From NCBI RefSeq assembly GCF_029211265.1, contig NZ_JARGEL010000022.1, positions 1 to 57,269 of the forward strand: 57,269 bases of DNA, written 5' to 3'. A program made the translations under genes and the position numbers. This DNA comes from Extensimonas soli (GTDB lineage Bacteria; Pseudomonadota; Gammaproteobacteria; Burkholderiales; Burkholderiaceae_C). A model generated the notes under the pieces. It was not told where the DNA came from, did no database searches, and saw only the letters and a program-made list of their open reading frames with translations. Below are positions 9,301-19,484 of the stretch, piece by piece. Every line of letters begins with the position of its first letter. Within the stretch, counting starts at the first letter, position 1.

Positions 9301-12300
9301 TCGTCCTGCACCTGCACCGCGCTTTCCACAGGCGCATCTTGAGGCACCTCTTGAGGTGCCTCCATGCCGAAGGAGGATTCTTGCGGCACGGACGGAGCGA
9401 CCGACGCCGTTTCCGTTGACAGGTCTGCGAGCATGTCCACGGACAGGTCGGCCAGAAATTCCACCAGCTCCTTCTGTGCACCGTCCTCCTGGCGTGGCTC
9501 GATGGTCTGGACTGCCTCGGCCGCAGCGGGCAGCGGCTCCATGCTGAGCGGTTCCGCGCCCGGCAGTTCTGTGGCTCCCGCTTGCGCGGCAGCGGGCAGA
9601 ACGATTTCTGGCAGCGGAACAAATTCCAGCGTTGGCTCGGGTGCCGGTACCGGTGCCGCGGCCTCCGGCGAAGGCTCGGCGATCGGTGCTTCCGGGGCGG
9701 CAGATACTTGTTCCTGCGCGGCGGCAAACGCGGAAAAATCGACCTCTTCCACATCGGCAGCAAACGGAATTTCCGCCACGGGCTCCTGCGGCGAAGCATC
9801 GGGTAAGCCTTGCGGCAACTCCAGCGCCGGCCATTCCTGCGCGCCGTGCGCTTCCTCGGCAGCCACCGCCCCCAACATGGCAGCACCCTCGGCAGCAAAG
9901 GGAATCTCCGCAACGGGCGCCTGCGGCGCGACCGCCTCCACAGCCTGCTCCGCAGGCGCTTGCGGCACCTCGGGCTCGCCGGGCTCTTCCTGGGGCGCCT
10001 GCTGCAAGGTCGGCACTTCGGCGAGCGCAGGTTCTGCCACTTCGGCAACATCCGCCGCTGCGGCTCCAGCAAGCACCAACTCCAGGGGCACCAAGTTGCC
10101 GTGTAGACGCATGGCATCGGCCGAAGCACGGAATGCCTGCGCCTGCCAGTGCGCTGCCCCCCCCGTGGCAATGTCGTCCGCCCATTGCCCAAAGGCGCGC
10201 AAGGCATCCCCTGCCAACCCCAGCAAGGCAGCAGGCATCGGCTTTTGCTCGGCGAGCCAGGCATTGAGCACCTGCTCCATAGACCAGGCCGCCTCGCCGA
10301 ACTCATTCAGTCCCACCATGCGCGAACTGCCCTTGAGGGTGTGGAAAGCGCGCCGCAACGTGGTCTGCTCGCTCAAGTTGCCGGGCTCCTCGTGCAATGC
10401 GGCGATGGCTGCGAGCCCCTGCGCCACGACCTCGCGCGCCTCTTCCAGGAACACCTCGCGCAATTCTTCGTCTTCCGCGTCAGGCACCGATGGCGTGGGT
10501 TGCCCCAAAATCCCGGCTCCGGGTGCGGCGGGCGAGGTCCGCGTCACAGCTTGTTCCGCTATCGCCTCTTTGGCCGACTCGGCTTGCACTGAAGCTGGCG
10601 CGGCCTCCTGCACCGATTCTTGCACCCCACCGAGATCACCCGGCATTTCCAGCAGGGGCGCAAAATCGGTGGGCTCTTGGGCGGGCGCCTGCTCCGGGAA
10701 GCGGGGCACCACGGGCGGCAACTCAGTCCCTGCACGTGCCTGCCGTGCGGCCTGCGCCAGGGGGGCATCGTCCGTGGCCCGCACCCGTGTTTTGCCCGTC
10801 AGCATGCGCAACTCATCCTGCACTTCGTCGTAAATGAAGAGCTTGCGCGCCAGATTGCGCTGGTAGCTCAGCATGTCGATCAGAAAACCCAGGGTGCCGA
10901 GACTGTTGCCCAGTTTTTCGAAATTTTGGCCCAGACCCTCCTCGGGGATGGCCTGAACCAACAAACGCTCCACCACCTCGCGCATGCGCGCCATGGCCTG
11001 CACCGCCTGCTCCAGCCCCAACACCGAGAGCACGCCACGCATTTGCGCCATTTGCCCGGGCACAGGAACCAGCACGCTGGTGTCCTCAGGTGCACGAAAA
11101 AACTGGTCCAGCGCTTTTTCCACCTCGGCCAGCGAGACGCGCAGTTCGTTGACCACGCTGCCCATGGTTTGCTTGTCGCTGACGCGCCGGTACAGGTCTT
11201 CTATCCAGGGCTCCAGCGGCTCGGGCGCGGCGCCGGCCAGCACGGCGCGCAGGCGCTCGGCGAGGCGTCCGAAATGCACCTCCATCTGGGCGTCTTCGGC
11301 ATCCAGTTCCTCGAAAGCCGCTTGCAGATACAGCACGGCCGTGGCCACCTCCATGGCCAAAGGGGCAGCCGGCGACTCCCCGGTGCGCACCGTGGCATCG
11401 AGCGCCTGCGCCAGAGCCTGTGCGAGGCCCTCGCTGCCGGGCAGCAGCTTGCGCAGGGAATCGCAGACCAGACTGAACTGATCCGCAGCCGGCTTGAGCT
11501 TGGCACGATCGCCGCCGGCCAGTGCGGACCAGATTTCTGCAGCTGTCGCGATGCGCTTGCGCGCCTGCGCAAGCAGGCTCGGGTCGAAGCGGCCGAAACG
11601 CGCCGCCTCGTAACGCACCGGCTCGAACCGGTGCAAGCCAAATGTTTGCCGCACTGCGTTGAGCACGGGGAAGGCGTCCGCATTTGCAGGCCTGGCTTGC
11701 GCGCAGAAGAAAAGCAGGTCCTGCAGCAGGCGATCGGTGACGCCATCCTCGCCTTTGGCGAGCGTGGCGTACTGCATGAGCACGCGCGAGGCCACGCGTT
11801 TGACATAAATATCCGCGGGCAGCAGGCCGCCGGCCAAGGCCTCGAAGAAGCCCGCACAGACCTTCCAGAAGGTGCGCACGCGGGTATCGGTCTGGGCTGC
11901 GGCAAAACCCAGGCAGAGGTCCTGCATGCTGTGCGCGGCGCCGGCATCACCGGACTTGACGATCTGCAACACGGCGGCATCGAGGCGGGCACGCGCCGCA
12001 CTCCCATAAGCCAGGGGCGCCACTGACAGAGGAAATTCAGGTTCACGGATACGCCGCTCGGTGGGCCACAGGTCCGCAGGATGGACGCGCTCGGCACCCG
12101 CCAGCGTCTGCACTTCACGGTATTGCGGGAACAAGGCGACGGGAGACGCCTGCTTGCCCGCCAGCACATATTCGAGGTACTCGAGCAGGGCAAAGCCTGC
12201 ACGCTCGATGGTGGATATGGCTTCCCTGGTGCACAACGGCGGCTGCTGCACGAATTTATGGACCGCCGCCTCCATCGCGCGCAACAGCTGCACAGGGGGC

Positions 12301-12548
12301 GCCATGCCCACCATTTCGAGGGCGCCGCTGGCCTGGTGCAACTGCTGTCGCGCCATGCGCAAGGCACCTGCATCCAGCGCCGCAAGGTCGGAATCCCGGG
12401 CTTGTTCGGCTTCGTGCACGAAGCGGCGCATCGCCTTGACGGCAGTGTCCAGGGACTTGCGCAATTCTTCCAACACCCAGGCCAGGGGCCCGAGGTCGCG
12501 TTCTTGCTGGCTTGCCGCGGGCGCGTGATTGACATCGAGAGAGGGCAT
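6321..12548 (-). CDS. chpA: Hybrid chemotaxis-type histidine kinase ChpA/PilL
   Basis: About 2075 aa, the central kinase of the Pil-Chp system governing twitching motility. It has several Hpt-like segments: HTLKGSSR near residue 735, a degenerate HALAGAS near 1138, and HTFKGSAR near 1334. A CheA catalytic core follows with HLLRNAVAHGIEP near 1648 and DDGAGLDL. Then come a CheW-like domain and a C-terminal receiver (VVDDSITVRR near 1953, phospho-Asp in LSDIEMPRMDG near 1998). A low-complexity Ala/Pro/Glu linker separates the Hpt modules. I place the start at 12548, which has GGAGA 8 nt upstream, rather than at 12602, which has none. The second Hpt keeps His but has lost the Lys of HxxKG. Confidence 0.93.
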   Translation of the reverse strand: MPSLDVNHAPAASQQERDLGPLAWVLEELRKSLDTAVKAMRRFVHEAEQARDSDLAALDAGALRMARQQLHQASGALEMVGMAPPVQLLRAMEAAVHKFVQQPPLCTREAISTIERAGFALLEYLEYVLAGKQASPVALFPQYREVQTLAGAERVHPADLWPTERRIREPEFPLSVAPLAYGSAARARLDAAVLQIVKSGDAGAAHSMQDLCLGFAAAQTDTRVRTFWKVCAGFFEALAGGLLPADIYVKRVASRVLMQYATLAKGEDGVTDRLLQDLLFFCAQARPANADAFPVLNAVRQTFGLHRFEPVRYEAARFGRFDPSLLAQARKRIATAAEIWSALAGGDRAKLKPAADQFSLVCDSLRKLLPGSEGLAQALAQALDATVRTGESPAAPLAMEVATAVLYLQAAFEELDAEDAQMEVHFGRLAERLRAVLAGAAPEPLEPWIEDLYRRVSDKQTMGSVVNELRVSLAEVEKALDQFFRAPEDTSVLVPVPGQMAQMRGVLSVLGLEQAVQAMARMREVVERLLVQAIPEEGLGQNFEKLGNSLGTLGFLIDMLSYQRNLARKLFIYDEVQDELRMLTGKTRVRATDDAPLAQAARQARAGTELPPVVPRFPEQAPAQEPTDFAPLLEMPGDLGGVQESVQEAAPASVQAESAKEAIAEQAVTRTSPAAPGAGILGQPTPSVPDAEDEELREVFLEEAREVVAQGLAAIAALHEEPGNLSEQTTLRRAFHTLKGSSRMVGLNEFGEAAWSMEQVLNAWLAEQKPMPAALLGLAGDALRAFGQWADDIATGGAAHWQAQAFRASADAMRLHGNLVPLELVLAGAAAADVAEVAEPALAEVPTLQQAPQEEPGEPEVPQAPAEQAVEAVAPQAPVAEIPFAAEGAAMLGAVAAEEAHGAQEWPALELPQGLPDASPQEPVAEIPFAADVEEVDFSAFAAAQEQVSAAPEAPIAEPSPEAAAPVPAPEPTLEFVPLPEIVLPAAAQAGATELPGAEPLSMEPLPAAAEAVQTIEPRQEDGAQKELVEFLADLSVDMLADLSTETASVAPSVPQESSFGMEAPQEVPQDAPVESAVQVQDDQDAVKVIGDLRIGAALYNVYLNEADEWSQELEDRLQTWSRELQTPVPDMAVARAHALAGASATVGFLTLSELARTLEHALQHVQLQTGGTPEQARVFLAAAQDIRRLLHQFAAGFLKEPGVQVLEDLHGILAQEVPSASMQLQENLAEEFIETTPPPSEMGPESAPVPATLQTFAPAAAAADLEAPPAGVVTSAQATTKDEGDASDAIDPDLFPIFEEEAQELLPRLGTALRQWAAHPSDLEARNAALRVLHTFKGSARLAGAMRLGARAHRLESLIEQLDAHHLKAEQIEPLLGRFDALSAHFDALCARGEQEANAPLAADATTTAGAQSAEILALEQAVSAAEAPPVLAAPSLPGPAPLVIGRAQITQSVRVRAQLLDRLVNQAGEVVISRARLDAQVAQLRSSLADLTGNLERLRQQLRDIEVQAESQMQSKLALSKDSASGFDPLEFDRFTRVQELTRMMAESVNDIATVQRNLQRAVEGAEDELSAQARQARELQRDLLRTRMVEFDAIAERLYAVVRQAGKELGKQVKLELRGGSFELDRGVLERMAPAFEHLLRNAVAHGIEPAEQRLAQGKPAAGTITIDVRHEGNDVAIEFRDDGAGLDLPRIRAKAIAQGLLAPDAELGVSDAANLIFQSGFSTAAEVTGIAGRGVGMDVVRSEVNALGGRIETSTEAGQGTAFRLVLPLTTAVTQVVMLRAGELTVGMPANLVEIVRRATAADLEQAYRSGFYEEGGERLPFFWAGALLQSSVRSKEPVGKNRPVVIVRSAAQRIALHVDEVLGNQEVVVKQLGPQLSRLPGLAGMSLLASGAVVLIYNPVALATVYGERVRAAGAGLPAVLEATLAPTAGVPMAPAVALGPSQVPLVLVVDDSITVRRVTQRLLQREGYRVALATDGLQALERLQQERPAVVLSDIEMPRMDGFDLLRNIRADQALHGLPVIMITSRIAHKHREHALELGANHYLGKPYSDEELLGLVAHYARLEAAVQA

Positions 12549-12610
12549 GGATTCGTCTCCGGCCGCGATGAGCCCTGCTGGTTGGTACGACAAAGACGGC
12601 ATCAGGCGAA

Positions 12611-14887
12611 TCAGGCGATCTTGAACCGCGCCACCGACTGGCGCAATTCTTCGGCAACCTGCGCGAGCTCGCGCACCTGCTGCGCAGTGGCGCGCGTGCC
12701 CTCGCCTGCTTGCTCGGTCACCGCAAAAATGTGCTGAATGTTGTCTGCCGCCTCGTTCGCGAGCACAGCCTCGTGGGAGGTCGAGGAGGATATCTGCTCG
12801 ATCAGCTCGGCCAGGCGGCGCGTCACGCGGTCGATCTCGGCCAGCGCGGTACCCGCGCTGTCGGACAGGCGCGCGCCCTCCACCACGCCCTGCGTGGAGC
12901 GCTCCATGGCCGCCACGGCGTCCTGCGTATCGGTCTGGATGGCCTTCACCAGCGCCGCGATCTGGCGTGTGGCGTCCGCCGAACGCTCGGCCAAACGCTG
13001 CACCTCTTCGGCCACCACGGAAAAACCGCGCCCGGCCTCGCCCGCGGATGCCGCCTGGATGGCCGCATTGAGCGCGAGCACGTTCGTCTGCTCGGTAATG
13101 TCGGAGATCAGCTCGGTGATTTCCCCGATTTCCTGCGAGGACTCGCCCAGGCGCTTGATGCGCTTGGAGGTTTCCTGGATCTGGTCGCGGATGGCGTTCA
13201 TGCCGCCAATGGTGTTTTGTACGGCCTGCAGACCGGATTCCGCCGCCTGCAGCGATTGGCGCGCCACGTCGGCCGATTCCTGCGCCTGCGTGGAGACTTC
13301 GTTGATACGCCCGGCCATGTCCAGAATCGAGCGGCCCGTTTCGCGAATTTCGCGCAGCTGCTCGGTCGAGGCGGCAAGCAGCTCCGTGGAAGTGCTGTCC
13401 ACCTGCGCCGTGGTCTGCGCCACGCGCGTGGCCGTGTTCTGCACGTTGCCCACGAGCTGGCGCAGCTCTTCCACCGTGTAGTTCACCGAGTCGGCGATGG
13501 CGCCCGTGATGTCTTCGGTCACCGTGGCTTCCTGCGTCAGGTCACCTTCGGCAACGGACTGCAATTCGTTCATCAAGCGCAAGATGGCCGCCTGGTTGGC
13601 ATCGTTGATGCGCTTGGCTTCCTGCTCCTGGTGCCTGGCTTCCTGCTGCATGCTTTCGGCCGCAGCTTCGCGCCGACGGCTCTCGAGCAGTTGCACACGC
13701 GCAAAGCCGACGCCGCACAGCAGCACGAACAGGGTCACCAATACCAAAAGAAACAGCTGCCCCACGCCAAGACCTGCCTGGGCCGAGAGCTTGGTCTGCA
13801 AGCCTTCCAGGCTACGACGCAGCGGCTCGCTATCAGAAACGATAGCATTTTGCGCTTGCCTGGCGGTCATCAAGCCCTGCAAATTACCCAAAATGGCGCC
13901 GGCCTGCGTGCGCGTTTCCTCATAGCGTTTGAGAAGGCTTTGAAGCTGCTCGCGCGTTTGCGCATCGCGTGCCGGGCCGACGCGCAGTTCGGCATTGCCA
14001 TCGAGCAGGCCCTGCGCAATTTCCTTGAAGGCATTCAAGTCCTTGCCGAGCAGGAACACCGCTTCGGGACTGACCCCCTCCAGCGTCAGGAACTCGCTCG
14101 CAGACTTGCCGATGCGCTGGGTCAACATCACCAGCTGACCGGCTGCGGCCACCTCGGGCGCGGGCGCGCCTTGTTGCACCTTGAGCGAAGCGATGGTTTC
14201 GGCATTTTCGAGCAGCTCGGCCGATTGCCGGTTGATCGCGCGCAGGGCCTCGGCCACCTGGGGCAATGTTTTTTGCTGCCCCAGCACCACCTTGGCATTG
14301 CGCTCGGTACGTTCGGCCAGCGGGCTGATGGCATCGAGCTCGGGCTTGAAGGCGTCTCCCAGCGCCTTCACATCGTCCAGGGCGCTATCCCCATGGCTGA
14401 GCGCGCGCACATTGCGGGCCAAAATCCCCGCACTCTCCGCCACCTCGGCAAATGCCTGCGGGCTGCCCACCAATGCCTGCGTCACCGACTTGGCGAGACG
14501 CTGCGATTGCGTCAGGGCCTGGCCCGTCGCTTCGATCTGCTGCGCGGCACGGTCTGCACGCTGCAGCACCCAGCCGGCAATCAATACCAGCAACACCACA
14601 CCGCCCGCCAATAACGCCAGCAGGCGCCTCTGGTGCTGGGCCGCAGTAGCCTGCCCAAGCAGTGGCAAAGAGATCAGCTCCTCCTGCCCCTCAATAGGTT
14701 CAGGCTCCTGCTCCTGCGGCCGCCCCCCCGGATCACCTTGCACGCTGTGCATGGGATCCGCCTGGTAGGAGTCGAGCACGGTCGCACCCTCCGGCGGCCG
14801 TTCACCTGCCCCCTCTTCTCCCTGGACGGGCGCGGCTGACGCCGGCTGGCGTTGGAACAACTTCCCCAATTGATCAACGATGGACAT
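12611..14887 (-). CDS. pilJ: Pilus methyl-accepting chemotaxis protein PilJ
   Basis: 758 aa inner-membrane receptor of the Pil-Chp pathway. After an 85-residue Pro/Glu-rich cytoplasmic leader comes TM1 (about 87-107). Two PilJ sensor modules follow ([12 protein letters not shown] and [13 protein letters not shown]), then TM2 near 375-395. The C-terminal signalling hairpin has [15 protein letters not shown] and [11 protein letters not shown]. The frame extends to a TTG at 14893, but the ATG at 14887 ([11 protein letters not shown]) is better placed after AAGG. It lies between pilI and chpA. Pilin binding by PilJ is family knowledge, not visible here. Confidence 0.94.
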   Translation of the reverse strand: MSIVDQLGKLFQRQPASAAPVQGEEGAGERPPEGATVLDSYQADPMHSVQGDPGGRPQEQEPEPIEGQEELISLPLLGQATAAQHQRRLLALLAGGVVLLVLIAGWVLQRADRAAQQIEATGQALTQSQRLAKSVTQALVGSPQAFAEVAESAGILARNVRALSHGDSALDDVKALGDAFKPELDAISPLAERTERNAKVVLGQQKTLPQVAEALRAINRQSAELLENAETIASLKVQQGAPAPEVAAAGQLVMLTQRIGKSASEFLTLEGVSPEAVFLLGKDLNAFKEIAQGLLDGNAELRVGPARDAQTREQLQSLLKRYEETRTQAGAILGNLQGLMTARQAQNAIVSDSEPLRRSLEGLQTKLSAQAGLGVGQLFLLVLVTLFVLLCGVGFARVQLLESRRREAAAESMQQEARHQEQEAKRINDANQAAILRLMNELQSVAEGDLTQEATVTEDITGAIADSVNYTVEELRQLVGNVQNTATRVAQTTAQVDSTSTELLAASTEQLREIRETGRSILDMAGRINEVSTQAQESADVARQSLQAAESGLQAVQNTIGGMNAIRDQIQETSKRIKRLGESSQEIGEITELISDITEQTNVLALNAAIQAASAGEAGRGFSVVAEEVQRLAERSADATRQIAALVKAIQTDTQDAVAAMERSTQGVVEGARLSDSAGTALAEIDRVTRRLAELIEQISSSTSHEAVLANEAADNIQHIFAVTEQAGEGTRATAQQVRELAQVAEELRQSVARFKIA

Positions 14888-14926
14888 GGTCAACCTTACA
14901 AGAAATAGGACTATCGCACACGCGGG

Positions 14927-14943
14927 TACGCCAAGGTGGCGTA
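14927..14943 (-). other. Intercistronic hairpin between pilI and pilJ
   Basis: TACGCCA (14927-14933) pairs perfectly with TGGCGTA (14937-14943) around a 3-nt loop in the 105-bp gap between pilI and pilJ. No T-run follows on the transcribed strand, so it is not a classical terminator. It could be an mRNA processing or stability element. Confidence 0.4.
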
Positions 14944-14992
14944 TAGGAGCCTGGTCGGACCTGGCTTACGCAAGCCGTGAGGACAGGAAGAA

Positions 14993-15520
14993 TCAAGCAT
15001 TGATGCTCAAAAATGTAGGATCCTGGGACAGCAGCTGCAGATTCAGCTCCCCCCAGCGCACACCGTGCGCATCCAGATAAGTGGCCCCGAAATACGATGG
15101 CCCATCCTCCGCCGGCGGCTCCGAGGCAACGAAGTCTTGCGCGCTGCGCAGCCCGAGCAGTCTATCCACCAGCAGGGCCGCGTTCACTTCCAGCGCCGGG
15201 TTGAACGTCAGCAGGCTGATTTCGGACAAGGCCTGTTCATCGCGCCTGGGCGTGGCATGCAGCAGTGCAGCCAGATCGACGACCCCGACCAGACTCCCGC
15301 GCAGGTTGGCCACACCGAGAAACCAGCCAAGGGTATGCGGCACAGGCTGCACCGAAGTCCCGGGGAAGATTTCCCCGGCATGGCCAAGCGGCACCAGATA
15401 GGACTGCCCGGCAGACTCGACGGCCAGCCAGGAGGCCACCAGTGCGCCCTGCGCCCTGGCGGTCTGGAGTCGGCTGACGATGCGCGCCTGAAATTCTCGC
15501 AGCGCTTCACGCTTGCTCAT
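14993..15520 (-). CDS. pilI: CheW-like adaptor PilI
   Basis: 175 aa with a CheW domain that should couple PilJ to ChpA. The core reads GWFLGVANLRGSLVGVVDL, a typical CheW sheet. The ATG at 15520 (MSKREALREF) is preceded by GAGCTCC and lies 5 bp after pilH. The frame's further extension to 15646 overlaps pilH and is discarded. Confidence 0.92.
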   Translation of the reverse strand: MSKREALREFQARIVSRLQTARAQGALVASWLAVESAGQSYLVPLGHAGEIFPGTSVQPVPHTLGWFLGVANLRGSLVGVVDLAALLHATPRRDEQALSEISLLTFNPALEVNAALLVDRLLGLRSAQDFVASEPPAEDGPSYFGATYLDAHGVRWGELNLQLLSQDPTFLSINA

Positions 15521-15525
15521 GGAGC

Positions 15526-15891
15526 TCAGCCCAGGGCGTCGATCTTGGCCTGCAACTCCGCAGGATCGACCGGTTTGGTGATGTAGTCGCGTGCGCCCTG
15601 GCGCATGCCCCAGACACGGTCTGTTTCCTGGTTTTTGCTCGTGCACATGATGATGGGCACATCGGCATACAGAGGGTCACGCGAAATGGTGCGCGTGAGT
15701 TGAAACCCGTTTTGTCCCGGCATGACCACGTCCATGAGAATCAGGTCGGGCTTTTCCAGGGCCAGGCAGCGAAAAGCCTCTTCCCCGTTTTCGGCCGTAC
15801 GCACCTGGAACCCTTTTTTGTGCAGCAGATCGCTCAAAAACATCAGTTCGGTCTTCGAATCGTCAACCACCAATACCTTTTTGATGGACAT
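15526..15891 (-). CDS. pilH: Single-domain response regulator PilH
   Basis: 121 aa receiver domain without an output domain. The acidic pocket is VVDDSKTE, the phosphorylated Asp lies in LILMDVVMPGQNG, the Thr is in IIMCTSK, and the Lys in YITKPVDP. It starts with an ATG overlapping the pilG stop (TGATG, 15889-15893). In Pseudomonas PilH antagonises PilG or acts as a phosphate sink for ChpA; the same role is inferred. Confidence 0.94.
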   Translation of the reverse strand: MSIKKVLVVDDSKTELMFLSDLLHKKGFQVRTAENGEEAFRCLALEKPDLILMDVVMPGQNGFQLTRTISRDPLYADVPIIMCTSKNQETDRVWGMRQGARDYITKPVDPAELQAKIDALG

Positions 15892-16289
15892 CAGGTCGCT
15901 CCTTGGGAGGAATGGGCAAACCGTTGCACGGCCTGCAGCAATTGGTCTTTGGTAAATGGCTTGGTCAGGTATTCCTGGCATCCCACCATGCGTCCGCGCG
16001 CCTTGTCGAACACACCGTCTTTCGAGGAAAGCATGACCACCGGCGTATCCGCAAACCGGATGTTGCGCCGAATGATAGCGACCGTCTGATAGCCATCGAG
16101 CCGCGGCATCAGGATGTCGCAAAAAATCATATCGGGATGGTAGTCGTTGACCTTGGACAAGGCGTCGAAACCGTCTTCTGCCAGCAAAACCTCGTGGCCG
16201 CCCTGCTTGAGAAAAATCTCGGCACTGCGGCGGATGGTGTTGCTGTCGTCCACCACGAGCACCTTGAAGGATGGGTCATTGGTAGTCAA
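15891..16289 (-). CDS. pilG: Single-domain response regulator PilG
   Basis: 132 aa receiver domain, expected to stimulate pilus extension. Key motifs are VLVVDDSNTIRR, MIFCDILMPRLDG (phospho-Asp), VVMLSSK and YLTKPFTK. No ATG fits. The TTG at 16289 (M)TTNDPSFKVL has AGGAG 9 nt upstream and matches the family N-terminus as I know it. The longer GTG start at 16343 would add 18 unconserved residues. Confidence 0.92.
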   Translation of the reverse strand: MTTNDPSFKVLVVDDSNTIRRSAEIFLKQGGHEVLLAEDGFDALSKVNDYHPDMIFCDILMPRLDGYQTVAIIRRNIRFADTPVVMLSSKDGVFDKARGRMVGCQEYLTKPFTKDQLLQAVQRFAHSSQGAT

Positions 16290-16359
16290 TTGCTGCCACT
16301 CCTGAAGGTTGAAGGAAAAATGCGCATGAACAAGCCGGTCCACCCTGTCCCTGTTTTGT

Positions 16360-16533
16360 TTATATCTGCACCATTTCGAAGTCTTCCTTGCGCGCCCCGC
16401 ATTCGGGGCATGTCCAGTTCATCGGAACCTGCTCCCAAGGGGTGTTGGGGGGAATGCCGTGTTCGGGCGAGCCTTTGGCTTCGTCGTAAACCCAGCCGCA
16501 CACCAAACACATCCAAGACCTGGGGGCGCTCAC
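16360..16533 (-). CDS. Rubredoxin
   Basis: 57 aa iron-binding electron carrier. The two knuckles are MCLVCGWVYDEAKG and WTCPECGARKEDF, giving the four cysteines for the FeCys4 site, and the protein ends EMVQI. The GTG at 16533 gives VSAPRSWMCLVCGW; an internal ATG at 16512 would start on the residue next to the first cysteine and is less likely. It lies 70 bp upstream of pilG on the same strand. A rubredoxin in front of the pilG cluster recurs in related genomes from memory, but a functional link to pili is unproven. Confidence 0.93.
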   Translation of the reverse strand: MSAPRSWMCLVCGWVYDEAKGSPEHGIPPNTPWEQVPMNWTCPECGARKEDFEMVQI

Positions 16534-16851
16534 AGATTAATGCCTGCTTCGGTAAATGTAATGACGATCGGTGCGCGCATGCAGCAACCACGAAACGCTG
16601 CACTGGCAGCCGACATGGCAGTTGTCTTTCCAGAGGCCGGCGACCGCCTTTTGCCGCACTGGAGGCTCCTTGACGCGCTCCTACAATGAGAGGGCATTGT
16701 ATCGGTGCGCTCGTATCCACCAGACCACTTTGCATGGAATCTGGCACGCGACGGGAACCAAAAAACAACAGGCGATGTGCACCCGGCCCCCTCCACCGCC
16801 GCGCCGCGCCTGCATTACAGTTGCACCCTTGCCACACAAAAAACGGTGTCC
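16534..16851. other. Divergent intergenic region between rubredoxin and thiD-like gene
   Basis: 318 bp without a supported gene. Frames here are short and lack codon preference. TACAAT hexamers occur at 16682-16687 (plus) and, complemented, at 16696-16701 (minus), compatible with back-to-back -10 boxes. I cannot find convincing -35 elements at 16-18 bp from either, so no promoter is called. No riboswitch-like structure was recognised. Confidence 0.4.
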
Positions 16852-17797
16852 ATGACCCCATCGCCTTCTCCCTTTGCACCTGACATGCCCGGTGACCCGC
16901 AAGCTGCAGGCTCAGAGCTTCCCGCCTGCATTCTGGTTTTCAATGCCAGCGACCCCTGCGGCGCCGGCGGCCTGGCGGCGGACATTACCGCCAGCGCAAG
17001 CGTAGGGGCACACCCCCTGCCGGTCACCACGGGCGTCTATGTGCGCGACACCGCCGAAATCTTCGACCACAGTGCGCTCGACGATGAGGCCGTGGGCGAG
17101 CAGGCGCGCGCCGTGCTCGAAGACCTGAGCGTGCAGGCCATCAAGGTAGGTTTCGTGGGCAGCCCCGAAAACATAGGCACGATTGCCGAAATCACCGCCG
17201 ATTACGACGGCGTGCCGGTGATTGCCTACATGCCCGACCTGTCGTGGCTGCGCGAGAGTGCGATCGAGCCCTACCTCGACGCCTTCCGCGAACTGCTGCT
17301 GCCGCAGACCTCGGTGCTGGTGGGCAACCACGGCACGCTCTGGCGCTGGCTGCTGCCCGACTGGGACGGCGAGCGCAGCCCCACGGCGCGCGACCTCGCA
17401 CGCGCGGCCGGCGAGCAGGGCGTGCCCTATACCTTGGTCACGGGCATTCCCCTGCCCGAGCAGTTCGTCGAAAACGTGCTGGCATCGCCCGAAAAAATCC
17501 TCGGCAGCGGCAAGTTCGAGCTGTTCGACGCCACCTTCACCGGCGCGGGCGACACGCTCTCGGCGGCACTCGCGGCATTGATAGCCAATGGCTTCGACCT
17601 CGGCGAGGCCACGAGCGAGGCGCTTTCCTACCTCGACCGCTGCCTGGCCTCAGGCTTTCGCCCCGGCATGGGCCATGTGCTGCCAGACCGCATGTTCTGG
17701 GCGCAGTCCGACGAGGACGACGAGGACGACGAAGGCGACAGCATCGACACGCTTATGGAAGAAGCCACGAGTTTCGAGGGCTTCGTCATCCCACCCC

Positions 17798-17814
<17 letters not shown>
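16852..17814 (+). CDS. ThiD-like hydroxymethylpyrimidine/phosphomethylpyrimidine kinase
   Basis: 320 aa of the ribokinase-like ThiD family acting in thiamin pyrimidine salvage and synthesis. The N-terminal substrate motif reads [15 protein letters not shown], in place of the usual GSDSGGGAGIQAD. The anion-hole/catalytic motif near the C-terminus is [14 protein letters not shown]. This variant is one I associate with Burkholderiales, next to hemL. The protein ends in a very acidic tail ([11 protein letters not shown]). The ATG at 16852 was chosen because the frame above it is unconserved. Its last 17 nt overlap hemL. The substrate has not been tested for this subgroup. Confidence 0.85.
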
Positions 17815-19125
<1,311 letters not shown>

Positions 19126-19129
<4 letters not shown>

Positions 19130-19291
19130 TGTAGTGTTTGATGCTTGATGCAACAAATAAAACCGATGGATTTTTGGTCTGGGCAAGGCGCAAACCGCAG
19201 CGATACCGAGTGGTATCGCGAGGATTTGCAACGCGGCCCGGGCCGAAAAGACGCGGTTTTATGTCGCAGATAGCGTCGAACACTACACTAG
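19126..19291. mobile_element. MITE-like element, 158-bp type A, copy 1
   Basis: The element spans 19130-19287 and is bordered by CTAG on both sides (19126-19129 and 19288-19291). The ends are TGTAGTGTTTGA and its inverted copy. The centre has GCAAGGCGCA (19183-19192), stem CGATACC/GGTATCG (19201-19207, 19212-19218, loop GAGT) and TGCAACGC (19227-19234). Two near-identical 158-bp copies occur at 24608-24773 and 48889-49054. It encodes no transposase. With one CTAG the insertion length is 162 bp, a multiple of three. Confidence 0.85.
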
Positions 19292-19336
19292 TGATAGCTG
19301 ATGGCGCTTGATGGATGCGGGCAAAGTGCCAAAAAC
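19292..19336. repeat. Dispersed comamonad-type intergenic repeat, copy 2
   Basis: Begins TGATAGCTGATGGCGCTTGAT and ends GCAAAGTGCCAAAAAC, the reverse complement of the copy at 2376. It abuts the 158-bp element. The remaining 148 bp up to the phosphatase start at 19485 hold no further gene or clear promoter that I can see. Confidence 0.6.
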
Positions 19337-19484
19337 GCCCCTACATTTCGTCGGCTTCGGCGCTTTTCTCGCAAAACGCGGAACGGACTGCATGGGGCTT
19401 TTGCGGCCGCCCCGACACGATTCACGCCCGCGTCACAACCCGTGACCAGACTCGCGGCTTTGTTCTTTCAATCACTGCCGCACC

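Noticed and set aside
13825-13862. Possible extra copy of the comamonad-type repeat inside pilJ
   Set aside because: GATAGCATTTTGCGCTTGCC is similar, but the other blocks are not clear; it may be chance.
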